DNA of 64,000 nucleotides from Tunturibacter gelidoferens (GCF_040358255.1 NZ_CP132938.1:1178001-1242000), one strand, 5' to 3'; shown: positions 19,111-28,730, numbered from the stretch's first letter. Notes: generated by a model from the letters alone, not told the origin. Made by a program: numbers and translations.

Positions 19111-20985
19111 GTGAGCTTCAAGATATCCAGACGGGAGCTATTGCGAGGCGGGGCCGCTGTGGTGGCAGGCGGAGCGTTGCAACAGGTTGGGTTCGCTGCG
19201 TTTGCCGCGCGGCCGCTGGAAGAGGTGGGCTACGGACAGGTAACGCTCAAGAGTGCGCCACACCTGGCTCAGATGGAGAACGCCCGCTCCGTTCTGATGG
19301 GACTCAGCGATGACAGTCTATTAATGCCCTTCCGAAAGATGGTGGGACAGGATGCGCCGGGCGAAGATATCGGCGGGTGGTATCAGTACCGGGCGGACTA
19401 CGACTACAGAAAAGAAGACGCAGGGTTGGCTCCGAGTGCAACGTTTGGCCAATGGGTATCGGCCCTGTCGCGAATGCATGCGATCACTGGCGATCCGGCG
19501 CTGCGTGAACGAGCTGTGCGTTTGAACCGCCTCTACGCCCAGACGATTGCAACCGAATACTACGCAAAGAACCGCTTTCCAGCCTACTGCTTCGACAAGC
19601 TTGTGTGTGGGTTGATGGATGCGCACCGGCTTGCTGGGGACGGCGATGCGTTGGAGATTCTCGAGCGCACCCGAAAGGCCGCGTTGCCGGAGTTGCCAGG
19701 GCACGCAGTAGACCGGGAGGTGGTCTGGCGGGAGGGTAAGGATGTCTCCTGGGTCTGGGATGAGAGTTACACACTGCCGGAGAATTTGTATCTTGTGTCG
19801 GCACAAATGGGAGTGCAAGGGACCGCGTATCGCGAGATGGCGGAGCGTTACCTGGACGACGCGAGCTACTTCGACCCGCTTGCACGGGGAGAGAACGTGC
19901 TGGGGGGCAAGCATGCGTACAGCTACGTGAATGCGTTGTGCTCGGCGATGCAGGCGCACATGGTCGGCGGAAGCGAAAAGCACCTGCGCGCAGCGAAGAA
20001 CGGCTTCGACATGCTTCTCGCCCAGAGCTTTGCGACCGGTGGATGGGGACCGGACGAGATGCTGCAAGCACCCGGATCGGGGAAGGTCTTCGCAAGCCTC
20101 GCAAAAAGCCACAATAGCTTCGAGACGCCGTGCGGAGCCTATGCGCACATGAAGCTGACGCGTTATCTGCTGCGTTGCACTCGCGAGGGGCGCTATGGAG
20201 ACAGCATGGAACGCGTGATGTACAACACCGTTCTTGGAGCCATGCCGCTGCAGCCCGATGGACACGCTTTTTATTACGCGGACTATCATTCGCAATCTTC
20301 GATAGATAATGCGGCGGACACGGCGGACACGCCGAACGACGCGTTGGGCTCTGGAGGCAAGCGGGTATATTCGGATCATCGGTGGCCCTGCTGCTCGGGG
20401 ACGCTGCCGCAGGCCGCCGCTGACTATTGGATCAACGGATACTTTCACGAACCCGGAGCGGTGTGGGTGAATCTCTATCTGCCTTCTGTTTTGCGGTGGA
20501 ACGAAGGTAACGCAAAGATCGAGATGGAGCTGGAAGGAACGTATCCGGAGACGCCGGAGGTGCGCCTTCGCATGAAGACCTCGCACGTGGTTTCGTTTGC
20601 ACTCAAGCTGCGGATTCCGGCGTGGGCGGATGGAGCCACGCTGCAGGTGAATGGTCGTTCCGTCCAGATGGCGGTAGCGTCGGGGTTTGCCACGGTTCAA
20701 CGCAAATGGCGGACCGGCGATACGGTGAAGCTGGAACTGCCAATGAAGCCGCGGCTCGAGATGCTGGACGAGGCACATCCTGAGACGGTCGCGGTGATGT
20801 TCGGACCGAGGGTGTTGTTTGCACTAGCTTCGGAGCCGGTGGCGGCGAGCAGTGCGCACGCGCTTGCCATACAGCAGACCGGGGGCGAGGAATGGATGCT
20901 GCAGAGTTTGAATGGCCCGGTGAAGATGGTGCCTTTTACCTCAGTACAGAGTCAGACTTACTTGACTTACATTCGGGTGATTTAG
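19111..20985 (+). CDS. GH127-family (DUF1680) glycoside hydrolase, probable beta-L-arabinofuranosidase
   Basis: A 624-aa secreted enzyme. I choose the GTG at 19111 because GGAG lies 10 nt upstream and the product then begins MSFKISRRELLRGG, a canonical twin-arginine signal; an in-frame ATG at 19000 would add 37 residues. Family features are the (alpha/alpha)6-barrel start QMENARSVLMG, FETPCGAYAHMKL, ERVMYNTVLGAM and the CCSGT cysteine pair that belongs to the zinc/cysteine-nucleophile centre of GH127. The expected activity is release of L-arabinofuranose from plant glycans. It precedes an aldo/keto reductase and a GH35 enzyme on the same strand. Confidence 0.85.
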   Translation: MSFKISRRELLRGGAAVVAGGALQQVGFAAFAARPLEEVGYGQVTLKSAPHLAQMENARSVLMGLSDDSLLMPFRKMVGQDAPGEDIGGWYQYRADYDYRKEDAGLAPSATFGQWVSALSRMHAITGDPALRERAVRLNRLYAQTIATEYYAKNRFPAYCFDKLVCGLMDAHRLAGDGDALEILERTRKAALPELPGHAVDREVVWREGKDVSWVWDESYTLPENLYLVSAQMGVQGTAYREMAERYLDDASYFDPLARGENVLGGKHAYSYVNALCSAMQAHMVGGSEKHLRAAKNGFDMLLAQSFATGGWGPDEMLQAPGSGKVFASLAKSHNSFETPCGAYAHMKLTRYLLRCTREGRYGDSMERVMYNTVLGAMPLQPDGHAFYYADYHSQSSIDNAADTADTPNDALGSGGKRVYSDHRWPCCSGTLPQAAADYWINGYFHEPGAVWVNLYLPSVLRWNEGNAKIEMELEGTYPETPEVRLRMKTSHVVSFALKLRIPAWADGATLQVNGRSVQMAVASGFATVQRKWRTGDTVKLELPMKPRLEMLDEAHPETVAVMFGPRVLFALASEPVAASSAHALAIQQTGGEEWMLQSLNGPVKMVPFTSVQSQTYLTYIRVI

Positions 20986-21078
20986 CTCCAGCGACCCGTG
21001 AGCGGCCTCGATCACGAAGGCCGAATGTGAAGGCTCAAAATTTAGAGCGAAATGGGTGCTGGCTGCATCTCAATCTGA

Positions 21079-22113
21079 ATGGAATACAGACAACTTGGTA
21101 AATCGGGTTTGAAGGTGCCGGAGCTATGCTTCGGTGCGGGGACGTTTGGCACTGCCAACGAGTTTTTCAAGGCCTGGTCGGAGACGACGCAGGAGGAAGC
21201 GAACCGGATCGTCGATATCTGCATGGATGCGGGGATGAACCTGTTCGATACGGCAGATGTCTATTCGGACGGTGAGAGCGAAAAGGCGCTGGGCAAGGCT
21301 CTGGCGAAGCACAATCGTGACGATGTGATGATCTCGACCAAGGCGACCTTTCGGCTCGGCAAGGGACCGAACGATGTGGGGTCATCCCGCTACCATCTGA
21401 TCCAGTCAGCGGAGCGCTCGCTGAAGCGGCTCGGCACCGACTATATCGACATCTATCACCTTCACGCCTTCGATGCGACGTCGCCTGTGGAGGAGACACT
21501 GCGTGCGCTCGATGACCTCGTTCGCGAAGGCAAGATCCGCTACATCGCGTGCTCCAATTTTTCGGGATGGCATCTGATGAAGTCGTTGAGTGTAAGCGAG
21601 CGCTATGGTTGGTCGCGTTATGTTGGTCATCAGGTGTACTACTCTCTCGTTGGCCGCGACTACGAGTGGGAGTTGATGCCGCTGGCTGCCGACCAGGGTG
21701 TGGGTGCCCTGGTATGGTCGCCGCTTGGTTGGGGACGTTTGACTGGCAGGATCCGCCGCGAGACTGGCATACCGAAGGACAGCCGTCTGAATTCAAACAT
21801 CGTGAATGATGCAGGTCCGCAGGTCCCCGAAGAGTATCTCTACACCGTGGTCGACGCCATCGACGAGATCGCGAAGGAGACCGGCAAGACGGTACCGCAG
21901 ATCGCGTTGAACTGGCTGCTGCGGAGGCCTACGGTTTCAACTCTAGTTGTCGGCGCAAGAAACGAGGAGCAGTTGAAGCAGAACCTCGGAGCCATCGGTT
22001 GGGAACTGACCAAAGAACAGGTGGCTAAACTCGACAAAGCGAGCGAGTTGCCGAAGGCCTATCCGTACTGGCACCAGGTTCAGTTCAAAGAGCGCAATCC
22101 GTTCCCGGTGTAA
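21079..22113 (+). CDS. Aldo/keto reductase
   Basis: A 344-aa NADPH-dependent TIM-barrel oxidoreductase. The catalytic set is visible: Asp and Tyr in LFDTADVYSDGESE, Lys in MISTKATF and His in YHLHAFD; cofactor contacts are in the C-terminal VGARNEEQLKQN. Members reduce sugar aldehydes or ketones. It lies between GH127 and GH35 genes and could act on pentoses or hexoses they release, but the cytoplasmic location means uptake would be needed first. The substrate is inferred from context only. Confidence 0.88.
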   Translation: MEYRQLGKSGLKVPELCFGAGTFGTANEFFKAWSETTQEEANRIVDICMDAGMNLFDTADVYSDGESEKALGKALAKHNRDDVMISTKATFRLGKGPNDVGSSRYHLIQSAERSLKRLGTDYIDIYHLHAFDATSPVEETLRALDDLVREGKIRYIACSNFSGWHLMKSLSVSERYGWSRYVGHQVYYSLVGRDYEWELMPLAADQGVGALVWSPLGWGRLTGRIRRETGIPKDSRLNSNIVNDAGPQVPEEYLYTVVDAIDEIAKETGKTVPQIALNWLLRRPTVSTLVVGARNEEQLKQNLGAIGWELTKEQVAKLDKASELPKAYPYWHQVQFKERNPFPV

Positions 22114-22190
22114 CCGCGTAGAATTGGCGATGATTTCGAGGCTCGCAGACTACCGCGGGCTTCGATCAATGTTGCGTGTGTGAGGATTGA

Positions 22191-24032
22191 ATGCGACTAC
22201 TCGTCTTGTTGCTTGCCGGCCTTCTTAGTGTCAACGGATTCGCGCAGGCTCCAAAGGCGCATCGATTCACCGTGGAAGGCGATTACTTCGCGCTGGATGG
22301 CAAGCCGTTTCAGGTGATCTCGGGGGAGATGCACTATCCAAGAATTCCGCGAGCCTACTGGCGTCAGCGATTCCGAATGGCGAGAGCGATGGGATTGAAC
22401 ACAATCACAACGTACGTCTTCTGGAATGTACATGAGCCGAAGCCGGGTGTGTTCGACTTCTCCGGAAACAACGATATCGCAGAGTTTGTGCGTGAGGCTC
22501 AGCAGGAGGGTCTCTATGTGATCCTGCGCCCAGGTCCGTATGTGTGCGCGGAGTGGGAGTTCGGCGGCTATCCGTCGTGGCTGCTGAAGGATCACACCAC
22601 AAAGGTGCGCACCAGCGACCCGAAGTTCATGGCGCCAGTGGCACGATGGATTGCGCGGCTGGGCAAGGAACTGGCTCCGTTGCAAGTGGGTAACGGCGGT
22701 CCGATCATCCTGACTCAGGTGGAGAACGAATACGGATCGTTCGGCAATGACCACGCTTACATGGAGCAGATTCACAAGCTTCTAATCGATGCAGGATTCA
22801 CGCAGTCGCAGCTGTACACCGCCGACGGCCCGGAGAAAGTGCAGGATGGCTCGCTGCCCGAGCTTCCGGTTGGGATCAACTTTGGCGGCGAAGAAGATGG
22901 TGCAGCAGAGCGGGCGTTTGCGACGCTGAAAAAGGTTCGTCCCAACGGTCCGTTTATCAACAGCGAGTACTGGGCCGGGTGGTTTGATCACTGGGGCGCA
23001 GACCACGCGAACACACACGCGGATAAGCAGTCAGACAATCTGCAGTGGATGCTGGCGCATGGTTATTCCGTGAGCTTCTACATGTTTCACGGCGGCACAA
23101 GCTTCGGAGGCATGAATGGAGCCAACGGAGATGTACCGGGAACTTATGAGCCGGACGTCACCAGCTACGACTACGACGCCGCGTTGGATGAAAGCGGACG
23201 GCCCATACCGAAGTACTTCGTGTTTCGCGACATCATCGCAAAGTCCACTGGAGTCACACCGCCTACAGTGCCTGCGGTTGCACCGGCGATCCAAACTCCT
23301 GAGATGAAATTTGTTGAATCAGTGTCGTTGTGGAAGAGCCTGCCCGCGCCGATCCGATCGGAGCATCCGTTGAGCATGGAAGATGTCGACCAGGCCTATG
23401 GCTACATTCTGTACCGCACCGCTCTGAAGGCAGCGGCGCAGAGCGAGCTTATTCTTGATGAACTTCACAGCTATGCCCAGATCTATCTGGACGGCAGACT
23501 GATCGGAACGCTGGATCGACGATTGAAACAGGATCGTCTTACGGTTCCCGCGGTAGTGAGCAATGCACGTCTGGATATTCTGGTGGAGAATACGGGCCGG
23601 ATCAACTTCGGCAAAGCCATCGGTGGCGAACGTGCCGGCATTACAAAGCAGGTGACGTTAGGTGGAAACGAGCTAACAGGCTGGGAGATTTATCCGTTGC
23701 CTCTGAAGGACACTGCCAGCCTGAAGTTCTCAAAAGAGCCCTGCGAAGGCGCTTGTTTCTATCGCGCCAGCTTCAAACTAAGCGCCGTTGGCGATACTTT
23801 CCTGGACACCAGCGAATTTACAAAGGGGCAACTTTGGCTCAACGGCCACGCGCTGGGCCGCATCTGGAATATCGGTCCACAGAAGACGCTCTACGCACCG
23901 GCACCATGGATGGTGAACGGAAGCAACGAAGTGATCGTGTTCGATCTACAGGGGAAGATCGGTGCGACTGTTCGAGGCTTGGACAAGCCTGAGCTTGGAT
24001 CACCGACCAAAGAGTCACCCGTAGCGCAGTGA
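22191..24032 (+). CDS. Secreted GH35 beta-galactosidase
   Basis: A 613-aa enzyme with a signal peptide (residues 1-19, cleavage near FAQA). The GH35 catalytic TIM barrel carries the acid/base in QVENEYGSFG (E180) and the nucleophile in INSEYWAGW (E259); RPGPYVCAEWEFGGYPSWL is also diagnostic. C-terminal jelly-roll domains end near residue 600. It cleaves terminal beta-galactosyl residues from plant galactans or similar polymers, presumably in the periplasm or outside. It converges with a beta-barrel porin gene, and the two share a strong hairpin terminator. Confidence 0.93.
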   Translation: MRLLVLLLAGLLSVNGFAQAPKAHRFTVEGDYFALDGKPFQVISGEMHYPRIPRAYWRQRFRMARAMGLNTITTYVFWNVHEPKPGVFDFSGNNDIAEFVREAQQEGLYVILRPGPYVCAEWEFGGYPSWLLKDHTTKVRTSDPKFMAPVARWIARLGKELAPLQVGNGGPIILTQVENEYGSFGNDHAYMEQIHKLLIDAGFTQSQLYTADGPEKVQDGSLPELPVGINFGGEEDGAAERAFATLKKVRPNGPFINSEYWAGWFDHWGADHANTHADKQSDNLQWMLAHGYSVSFYMFHGGTSFGGMNGANGDVPGTYEPDVTSYDYDAALDESGRPIPKYFVFRDIIAKSTGVTPPTVPAVAPAIQTPEMKFVESVSLWKSLPAPIRSEHPLSMEDVDQAYGYILYRTALKAAAQSELILDELHSYAQIYLDGRLIGTLDRRLKQDRLTVPAVVSNARLDILVENTGRINFGKAIGGERAGITKQVTLGGNELTGWEIYPLPLKDTASLKFSKEPCEGACFYRASFKLSAVGDTFLDTSEFTKGQLWLNGHALGRIWNIGPQKTLYAPAPWMVNGSNEVIVFDLQGKIGATVRGLDKPELGSPTKESPVAQ

Positions 24033-24049
24033 GTCGTTTCGACAAAAAG

Positions 24050-24082
24050 AGAGAGCCTCAGGTCGATGACCGGAGGCTCTCT
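24050..24082. terminator. Bidirectional rho-independent terminator between GH35 and porin genes
   Basis: A 10-bp stem (24050-24059 with 24073-24082) continues after one unpaired base into GGTC-GAT-GACC. In the minus direction it is followed by CTTTTTGTC, a good U-tract for the porin transcript; in the plus direction only TTG follows. Confidence 0.85.
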
Positions 24083-24110
24083 TGAACTGCATTTACGGGT
24101 GTATCGGCGT

Positions 24111-25718
24111 CTAGAACTTCATGAGGAATGCCAGCGTCAGGCGGTTCTCGCTGTTACGAAGATCCGGGCTCCAGCCTGGAACGAGAGAACCTAGTGCACC
24201 GGTGTTCCCGCCTGGCGGCGTAACGCCACCGGGTCCGGCAAAGTAGGGGACGTTTGCGGCGCGATGGTTGTACTCCAACCGATAGGTGAAGTACTGGCTC
24301 GGCATGTAGTCGGCAGTCACAGAAGCATCCCACGCTTTGAACGGATCACCCGGGTTCTCGGTGAAGTAGGGTGTTCCGGAGGCAGCGGTCGCTCCGTTGA
24401 TCGGTGGAAGAAGGACCAGGTAACGGCCTGGGTTGTTGATGCGTCCACCGCCGAGTGTCAGGCCAAAACGATCACGATCAAACCAGAAGCGATTGTAGGC
24501 CATGAAGCCGAGAAAGCTCTGCTTCGGTCCAGTCTTCCCGTTGCCAAAGCAGCTCACGCCGCCGCCGCTCTCGCAGCCTGCGTCGCCGGTCAGAGTTGCG
24601 GCGGCCTTACTAAGGAAGGAGTCGGGCCGCTCGTAGTACTTGTACTGAACACTGTCGTCGGTGTGGTAGCGGGTACGTGAGCCTATGCCCAGCGCATCCT
24701 CTCCAAAGCCGTACTGATTGCCGACGATCGACCAATTTCCGTTTGGCCGATAAAGGATCGATCCGCCCAGACCGGGTCGATTGTTGAACCGGCCGTAGGA
24801 TTGCCAGCCGTTGATGAACCATGGTTCGATCTTCAGTTTGGCAGTGGGAAACCATTGCACACGCACACCATTGAAGAACCATGGCGTGTTTGACGACACA
24901 TAGGACGGCTGATAGGCCCAGTTATCGAACTGGTAAAACGAGAACAGTCCGATGTAGGAGAGGAAGATGCCAGCATCCACGTTCAGGCCGTGTTGCACAT
25001 TGAAGTGGTAGCCGGCGTTTGCTTCACCAACATAACGATAGGCGTCGGCAAGGTCCCACTGGCCGCGCGCAGAGCTGGCATCATTGCGCGGTGTTGCCGT
25101 GGCGTAAAGACCGATCTGGCTCAAGACGCGGGCGCGCACATTGTTATAGTGAAAGTCGCCGCCAATTCCAAGGTCCGTCAGTGCAACCTCGCTGGACCGA
25201 AAGACCTCGCTTGATCCGACGATGGTGTCGTCCTGCGGATGGCGGAAGTCGTAGGTGTAGCTCACATCCGAGCGAATCTCAGGTGTGAAGAACTTGGTTG
25301 CATACGGCGTGTCCTTGGTCCGTGGGTTGCCGGTGAGCCAGGTGAAATCGGCAAAAGCGAATGGCTCTGAGTGCGGGCTGGCGGGGTCGGTGACCTCCGG
25401 TTCCGCTTCACTCAGATCGGGCGCGGCAGCTGATGCCTTCGCCGTCGTGGTGTGATGGGTCTCCGGAGCCGAGGAGCTAGCCTGCTTGAGCTCCATCAGC
25501 TGCTTCTGAATTTGCTCCAATTGGTCCTGGAGCTTTTGAATCTTCTGATCCTGGGCTGTTTGATGATCCGGCGTGGCTTGTGTATTTTCTACGGCCGTCT
25601 GCAGATTCGGCTCTGTAGCCTGAGCCCGGAGATCGCTTGTACAAAGAGCCATCCCCGCTGCAAAGGTGAACGCTGCCAGACCGAATCGCTGACCGCATGT
25701 CGTTATTCTGTTTTTCAC
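24111..25718 (-). CDS. Outer-membrane beta-barrel porin (BBP2/OmpL-like)
   Basis: A 535-aa outer-membrane protein. I prefer the GTG at 25718 (GGAG 7 nt upstream; product begins MKNRITTCGQRFGL with a clean signal peptide) over the ATG at 25736. After the signal comes a short heptad coiled coil (QKIQKLQDQLEQIQKQLMEL), then a barrel with alternating aromatic strands ending in the typical C-terminal phenylalanine (AFLMKF). Proteins of this Pfam group (BBP2) are putative porins. Convergence with GH35 and the nearby GH127 suggest it imports released sugars. Two direct repeats with GAATTC cores lie upstream. Confidence 0.75.
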   Translation of the reverse strand: MKNRITTCGQRFGLAAFTFAAGMALCTSDLRAQATEPNLQTAVENTQATPDHQTAQDQKIQKLQDQLEQIQKQLMELKQASSSAPETHHTTTAKASAAAPDLSEAEPEVTDPASPHSEPFAFADFTWLTGNPRTKDTPYATKFFTPEIRSDVSYTYDFRHPQDDTIVGSSEVFRSSEVALTDLGIGGDFHYNNVRARVLSQIGLYATATPRNDASSARGQWDLADAYRYVGEANAGYHFNVQHGLNVDAGIFLSYIGLFSFYQFDNWAYQPSYVSSNTPWFFNGVRVQWFPTAKLKIEPWFINGWQSYGRFNNRPGLGGSILYRPNGNWSIVGNQYGFGEDALGIGSRTRYHTDDSVQYKYYERPDSFLSKAAATLTGDAGCESGGGVSCFGNGKTGPKQSFLGFMAYNRFWFDRDRFGLTLGGGRINNPGRYLVLLPPINGATAASGTPYFTENPGDPFKAWDASVTADYMPSQYFTYRLEYNHRAANVPYFAGPGGVTPPGGNTGALGSLVPGWSPDLRNSENRLTLAFLMKF

Positions 25719-25808
25719 TGACGCTCTCCATTCCATACAGCCGCCGTGGCTGATGAATGGAGCTGCCAGGCCGCCGGACGCTGATATCCAGAGCCTAGCG
25801 AGCCGGCT

Positions 25809-25843
25809 ATAACGAATTCGTCAAGAAGGCATAATGAATTCGT
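25809..25843. promoter_or_regulatory. Two tandem operator-like repeats upstream of the porin gene
   Basis: ATAACGAATTCGT (25809-25821) and ATAATGAATTCGT (25831-25843) are 12/13 identical and start 22 bp apart, which puts both on the same DNA face. Each has a palindromic GAATTC core. They lie 91-125 bp upstream of the chosen porin start, a position suitable for a dimeric regulator. Confidence 0.45.
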
Positions 25844-26062
25844 AAAGGGACTGTGCGCGTCTACGACAACGTTGCAGTCAAATAGAGTCGCATCAGCACG
25901 GCTGCGAGTCTCTTTGCGCAGATATTACTACTGATCGGGATTGGAGGTGGTCTGTTTGGCCGCAGTGGCTGAAGTTGGTTTCCAGAAGCCGTCCTCTTTC
26001 CCCAGCGTTCGTCCGGATGACAGATCTTCGGATTGAAGGCGAACAAGTTAGTCGGGCTTGAC

Positions 26063-26176
26063 TCAACGCAGGAGGGCTCTCCACTTCCTCAACTTCTTCG
26101 GCTCGCCTTCGCTCAGTAAAGTGGTGAACTTCTTTTCGTCGCCGAGGCCGTGGTCATCGTCAGCCAAAGACTTCAT
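26063..26176 (-). pseudogene. Possible short remnant ORF (37 codons)
   Basis: A minus-strand frame from ATG (26176) to TGA (26063) encodes a charged peptide (MKSLADDDHGLGDEKKFTTL, then a Lys/Arg-rich end). The frame stays open for some codons before the ATG (VYLVFNP), and an overlapping frame reads DNDAPFTWSSTR. This looks more like the degraded 3' end of a gene than like a functional small protein, but no family is recognised. Confidence 0.25.
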
Positions 26177-26292
26177 CGGGTTGAAGACCAGGTAAACGGC
26201 GCGTCATTGTCCACCCCGTACCCCTCTCGAAGGTAACCCCGCGTTCATTTGGCACGTCTTTTTTCAATCGACGATTTGTAACTGGAGAAGGT

Positions 26293-27963
26293 CTAATGGC
26301 CGGCGGAAGGACTCGCGTGTTTGGGTGGCCGCGGGATGAAGAAGAGCAGAGGCAGCATACACGCGCAGAAGACCGCCATGTACTGGATGATGTCGAGGTA
26401 GGCGAGCATGCCCGCCTGACGGTGCAGCTCGTTGTAGAGATACGCCTGCGCTGTGTGGGAGCCGGTGCCCGTCATGGGGTTTCCGCTGCTGTGGCCGCCA
26501 AACATGCCTTTCAGCTTTGCCACCCGGTTCATGAAGGAAGCACTGCCAGTCGTAAGATTGCGTACCATGTTCGTCTCGTGGGCTGCAGTGCGGCGTGTGA
26601 GCATGGTGGCGACGAACGCCGTTCCCACAGAGCCGCCGATATTTCGCGCAAGATTCGTCAGGCCCGACACGTCGTTATTCTCAGACTGCTTTACCCCGAT
26701 GTACGAGATCGTATTGATCGGGATAAACAGGAACGCAAGTCCTGACGCCTGGAAGCAGCGCACAAAGACCAGGTATCCGTAGCTCACGCCGAGGTTCAGC
26801 GTGTGCATTGTGATCAGCGACAATGTCAGCATGATGAAGCCGTAGCCGATAAGTTTGCGCGGATCGACCTTGCCGACCAGAACGCCGACAATGGGCATCA
26901 TGCACATCATCATTAGGCCCGCAGGCGAAAGTACCAGACCGGCAAGTTCCGCTGTGTAGCCTAGCAGCGTCTGCACAAACTGCGGGATCAGAATGGTGGT
27001 GCCGTAGAGGGAGAAACCCAGCACGAACATCAGCAGAAAACTGATCGAAAAGTTGCGGCGCTTGAAGAGCGTCAGGTTGAGGATGGGGCGATGGCCTTCG
27101 CGGAGTTGTTTGAGCTCCCACCAGATCATCGCGACAAACGCAATGACCATGGCGACGGCGAAGAAAGTGATGAGGTTCGAGGAGAACCAGTCATCCTCCT
27201 GGCCCTTGTCGAGAATGAACTCGAGCGAGCCGAAGGTAAGGCCCAGCAGGCCGAAGCCGAGAAAGTCGAGCTTGATGCCGCCCTTCTGCGACAGTTCAAC
27301 CTGCTTCTTTACGTAGGGAGGATCTTCGACAATGCGCGAGGTGAGGAACAGCGAGATCAAGCAGATGGGAACGTTGAGAAAGAAGATCCAGCGCCAGTCG
27401 AAGTTGTCCGTGATATAGCCACCCAGGGTCGGTCCGATTGCGGGAGCGCAGACAACGGCGAGGCCATACATCGCGAAGGCCTGTCCGCGTTTCTCAGGTG
27501 GGAAGGTGTCGGCGAGGATCGCTTGTTCCGAAGGTGCGAGACCGCCCCCTCCAACGCCCTGCAGAACGCGGCAGAAGATCAGGATCGGAAGCGAAGGGGC
27601 AAAGCCGCAGAGAGCGGAGCTGATGCCGAACAGTGCAACGCAGATCATGTAAAACTTCTTGCGCCCGATGAAGGTTGTCATGTAAGCCCCGGCCGGCAGA
27701 ATGATGGCGTTCGCGACCAGATACGCGGTGAGCACCCACGTCGCCTCGTCCTGCGTCGCTCCCAGACCGCCGGCGATGTGCGGCAACGCAACGTTGGCGA
27801 TCGAGGAGTCCAATACCTCCATGAAGGTCGCGAGCGTTACCGTCATGGCAACGATCCACGGGTTGATCCGCGGACGCCAGGGCCGTTCCACAGTCGGATG
27901 GTGCTCGGGACTATGCGCTTCAGAGAGCTGCGCCTCGGGGAGTTCGATTACTGTAGCTGCCAT
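26293..27963 (-). CDS. DHA2-family MFS multidrug exporter (EmrB/QacA-like)
   Basis: A 556-aa transporter with 14 TM helices. Signatures are LDSSIANVALPHIAGGLGAT (TM1 motif D1), GAYMTTFIGRKKFYM (motif A), RVLQGVGGGGLAPSEQAIL (motif B) and GLAVVCAPAIGPTLGGYI (antiporter motif C). It should export drugs or other amphiphiles in exchange for protons. I take the ATG at 27963; the frame continues upstream but without homology-like sequence. No EmrA-type membrane-fusion gene is adjacent. It is divergent from the PaiB-like regulator gene, with 134 bp between the starts. Confidence 0.88.
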   Translation of the reverse strand: MAATVIELPEAQLSEAHSPEHHPTVERPWRPRINPWIVAMTVTLATFMEVLDSSIANVALPHIAGGLGATQDEATWVLTAYLVANAIILPAGAYMTTFIGRKKFYMICVALFGISSALCGFAPSLPILIFCRVLQGVGGGGLAPSEQAILADTFPPEKRGQAFAMYGLAVVCAPAIGPTLGGYITDNFDWRWIFFLNVPICLISLFLTSRIVEDPPYVKKQVELSQKGGIKLDFLGFGLLGLTFGSLEFILDKGQEDDWFSSNLITFFAVAMVIAFVAMIWWELKQLREGHRPILNLTLFKRRNFSISFLLMFVLGFSLYGTTILIPQFVQTLLGYTAELAGLVLSPAGLMMMCMMPIVGVLVGKVDPRKLIGYGFIMLTLSLITMHTLNLGVSYGYLVFVRCFQASGLAFLFIPINTISYIGVKQSENNDVSGLTNLARNIGGSVGTAFVATMLTRRTAAHETNMVRNLTTGSASFMNRVAKLKGMFGGHSSGNPMTGTGSHTAQAYLYNELHRQAGMLAYLDIIQYMAVFCACMLPLLFFIPRPPKHASPSAGH

Positions 27964-28097
27964 GTGTGGTTTATTCGATTGTATCGGCGCACGCCGGGAT
28001 TCAGAGAGTTGCAGCGAAATTCCGGCCAATCCACACGACGGCCTACCGTTTCGATACGGTGATAACTTCATAACCAAGGCTTCTGGGAGAAGCGGAA

Positions 28098-28730
28098 ATG
28101 TACATTCCTCGGGCAAATAGCGAAACCCGCACTCCGGTCATCCATAAACTGATCGAAGAACATCCATTTGCGTCTCTCATCACCATGGGGACGGCCGGCC
28201 TCTTCGCATCGCATATCCCAATGGTTCTCGAACGCGATGGCACACCCTTGGGCCGCCTGAAGGGTCACCTCTCGCGAGCGAACCAGCAGTGGCGAGAGTT
28301 CTCACCCGAGGTCGAAGCGCTTGCGATCTTCTCCGGTCCACAGCACTACATCACGCCCAACTGGTATCCGGAGAAACAGGAGAGCGGGAAGGTGGTGCCC
28401 ACCTGGAACTACGTCGTGGTTCATGCGTCCGGTCATCTGCGTGTCGTCGAGGACAGCCAATGGTTGATGGCCCATCTGCACAGCCTCACAACGATCCACG
28501 AGGCCGATTCCCCAGCTCCGTGGAAGATCGAAGATGCCCCCGCAGACTATATCGCCTCGCAGATAAAGGGCATCGTTGGGCTTGAGATGGTCATCGATCG
28601 ACTAGAGGGCAAATGGAAGGTCAGCCAGAATCGCTCCGAGCAGGATCGCAACGGAGTAGCGAACGGCCTCGCCGACTTGAACACAACGGACAGCCATGCG
28701 ATGAAATCTCTTGTCGAGAAGCGCAGTTGA
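28098..28730 (+). CDS. FMN-binding PaiB-like transcriptional regulator
   Basis: A 210-aa protein of the PaiB/FMN-binding negative regulator family. The split-barrel opening MYIPRANSE, HPFASLITM, LKGHLSRANQQW, and ITPNWYPEKQE with VPTWNYVVVHASG are all family signatures. PaiB proteins are described as repressors of sporulation and protease genes in Bacillus, but many members lack an evident DNA-binding domain and may be flavin enzymes. The start is supported by GGGAG upstream. No paiA neighbour is seen; the divergent DHA2 exporter is a plausible target. Confidence 0.82.
   Translation: MYIPRANSETRTPVIHKLIEEHPFASLITMGTAGLFASHIPMVLERDGTPLGRLKGHLSRANQQWREFSPEVEALAIFSGPQHYITPNWYPEKQESGKVVPTWNYVVVHASGHLRVVEDSQWLMAHLHSLTTIHEADSPAPWKIEDAPADYIASQIKGIVGLEMVIDRLEGKWKVSQNRSEQDRNGVANGLADLNTTDSHAMKSLVEKRS

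Larger units (their letters stand above)
25737..26292. other. Intergenic region of 556 bp with porin promoter and a weak gene remnant
   Basis: The left part should hold the minus-strand porin promoter, including the tandem repeats at 25809-25843. The right part, downstream of the exporter gene on the minus strand, has a short 37-codon frame at 26063-26176. The short open frames between 25861 and 26084 have no recognisable start context, and I see no RNA gene. Confidence 0.5.

Noticed and set aside
25861..26084. Minus-strand frames of 61 and 63 codons upstream of the porin
   Set aside because: Two overlapping frames with no ribosome binding site, unusual composition and no conserved motif.
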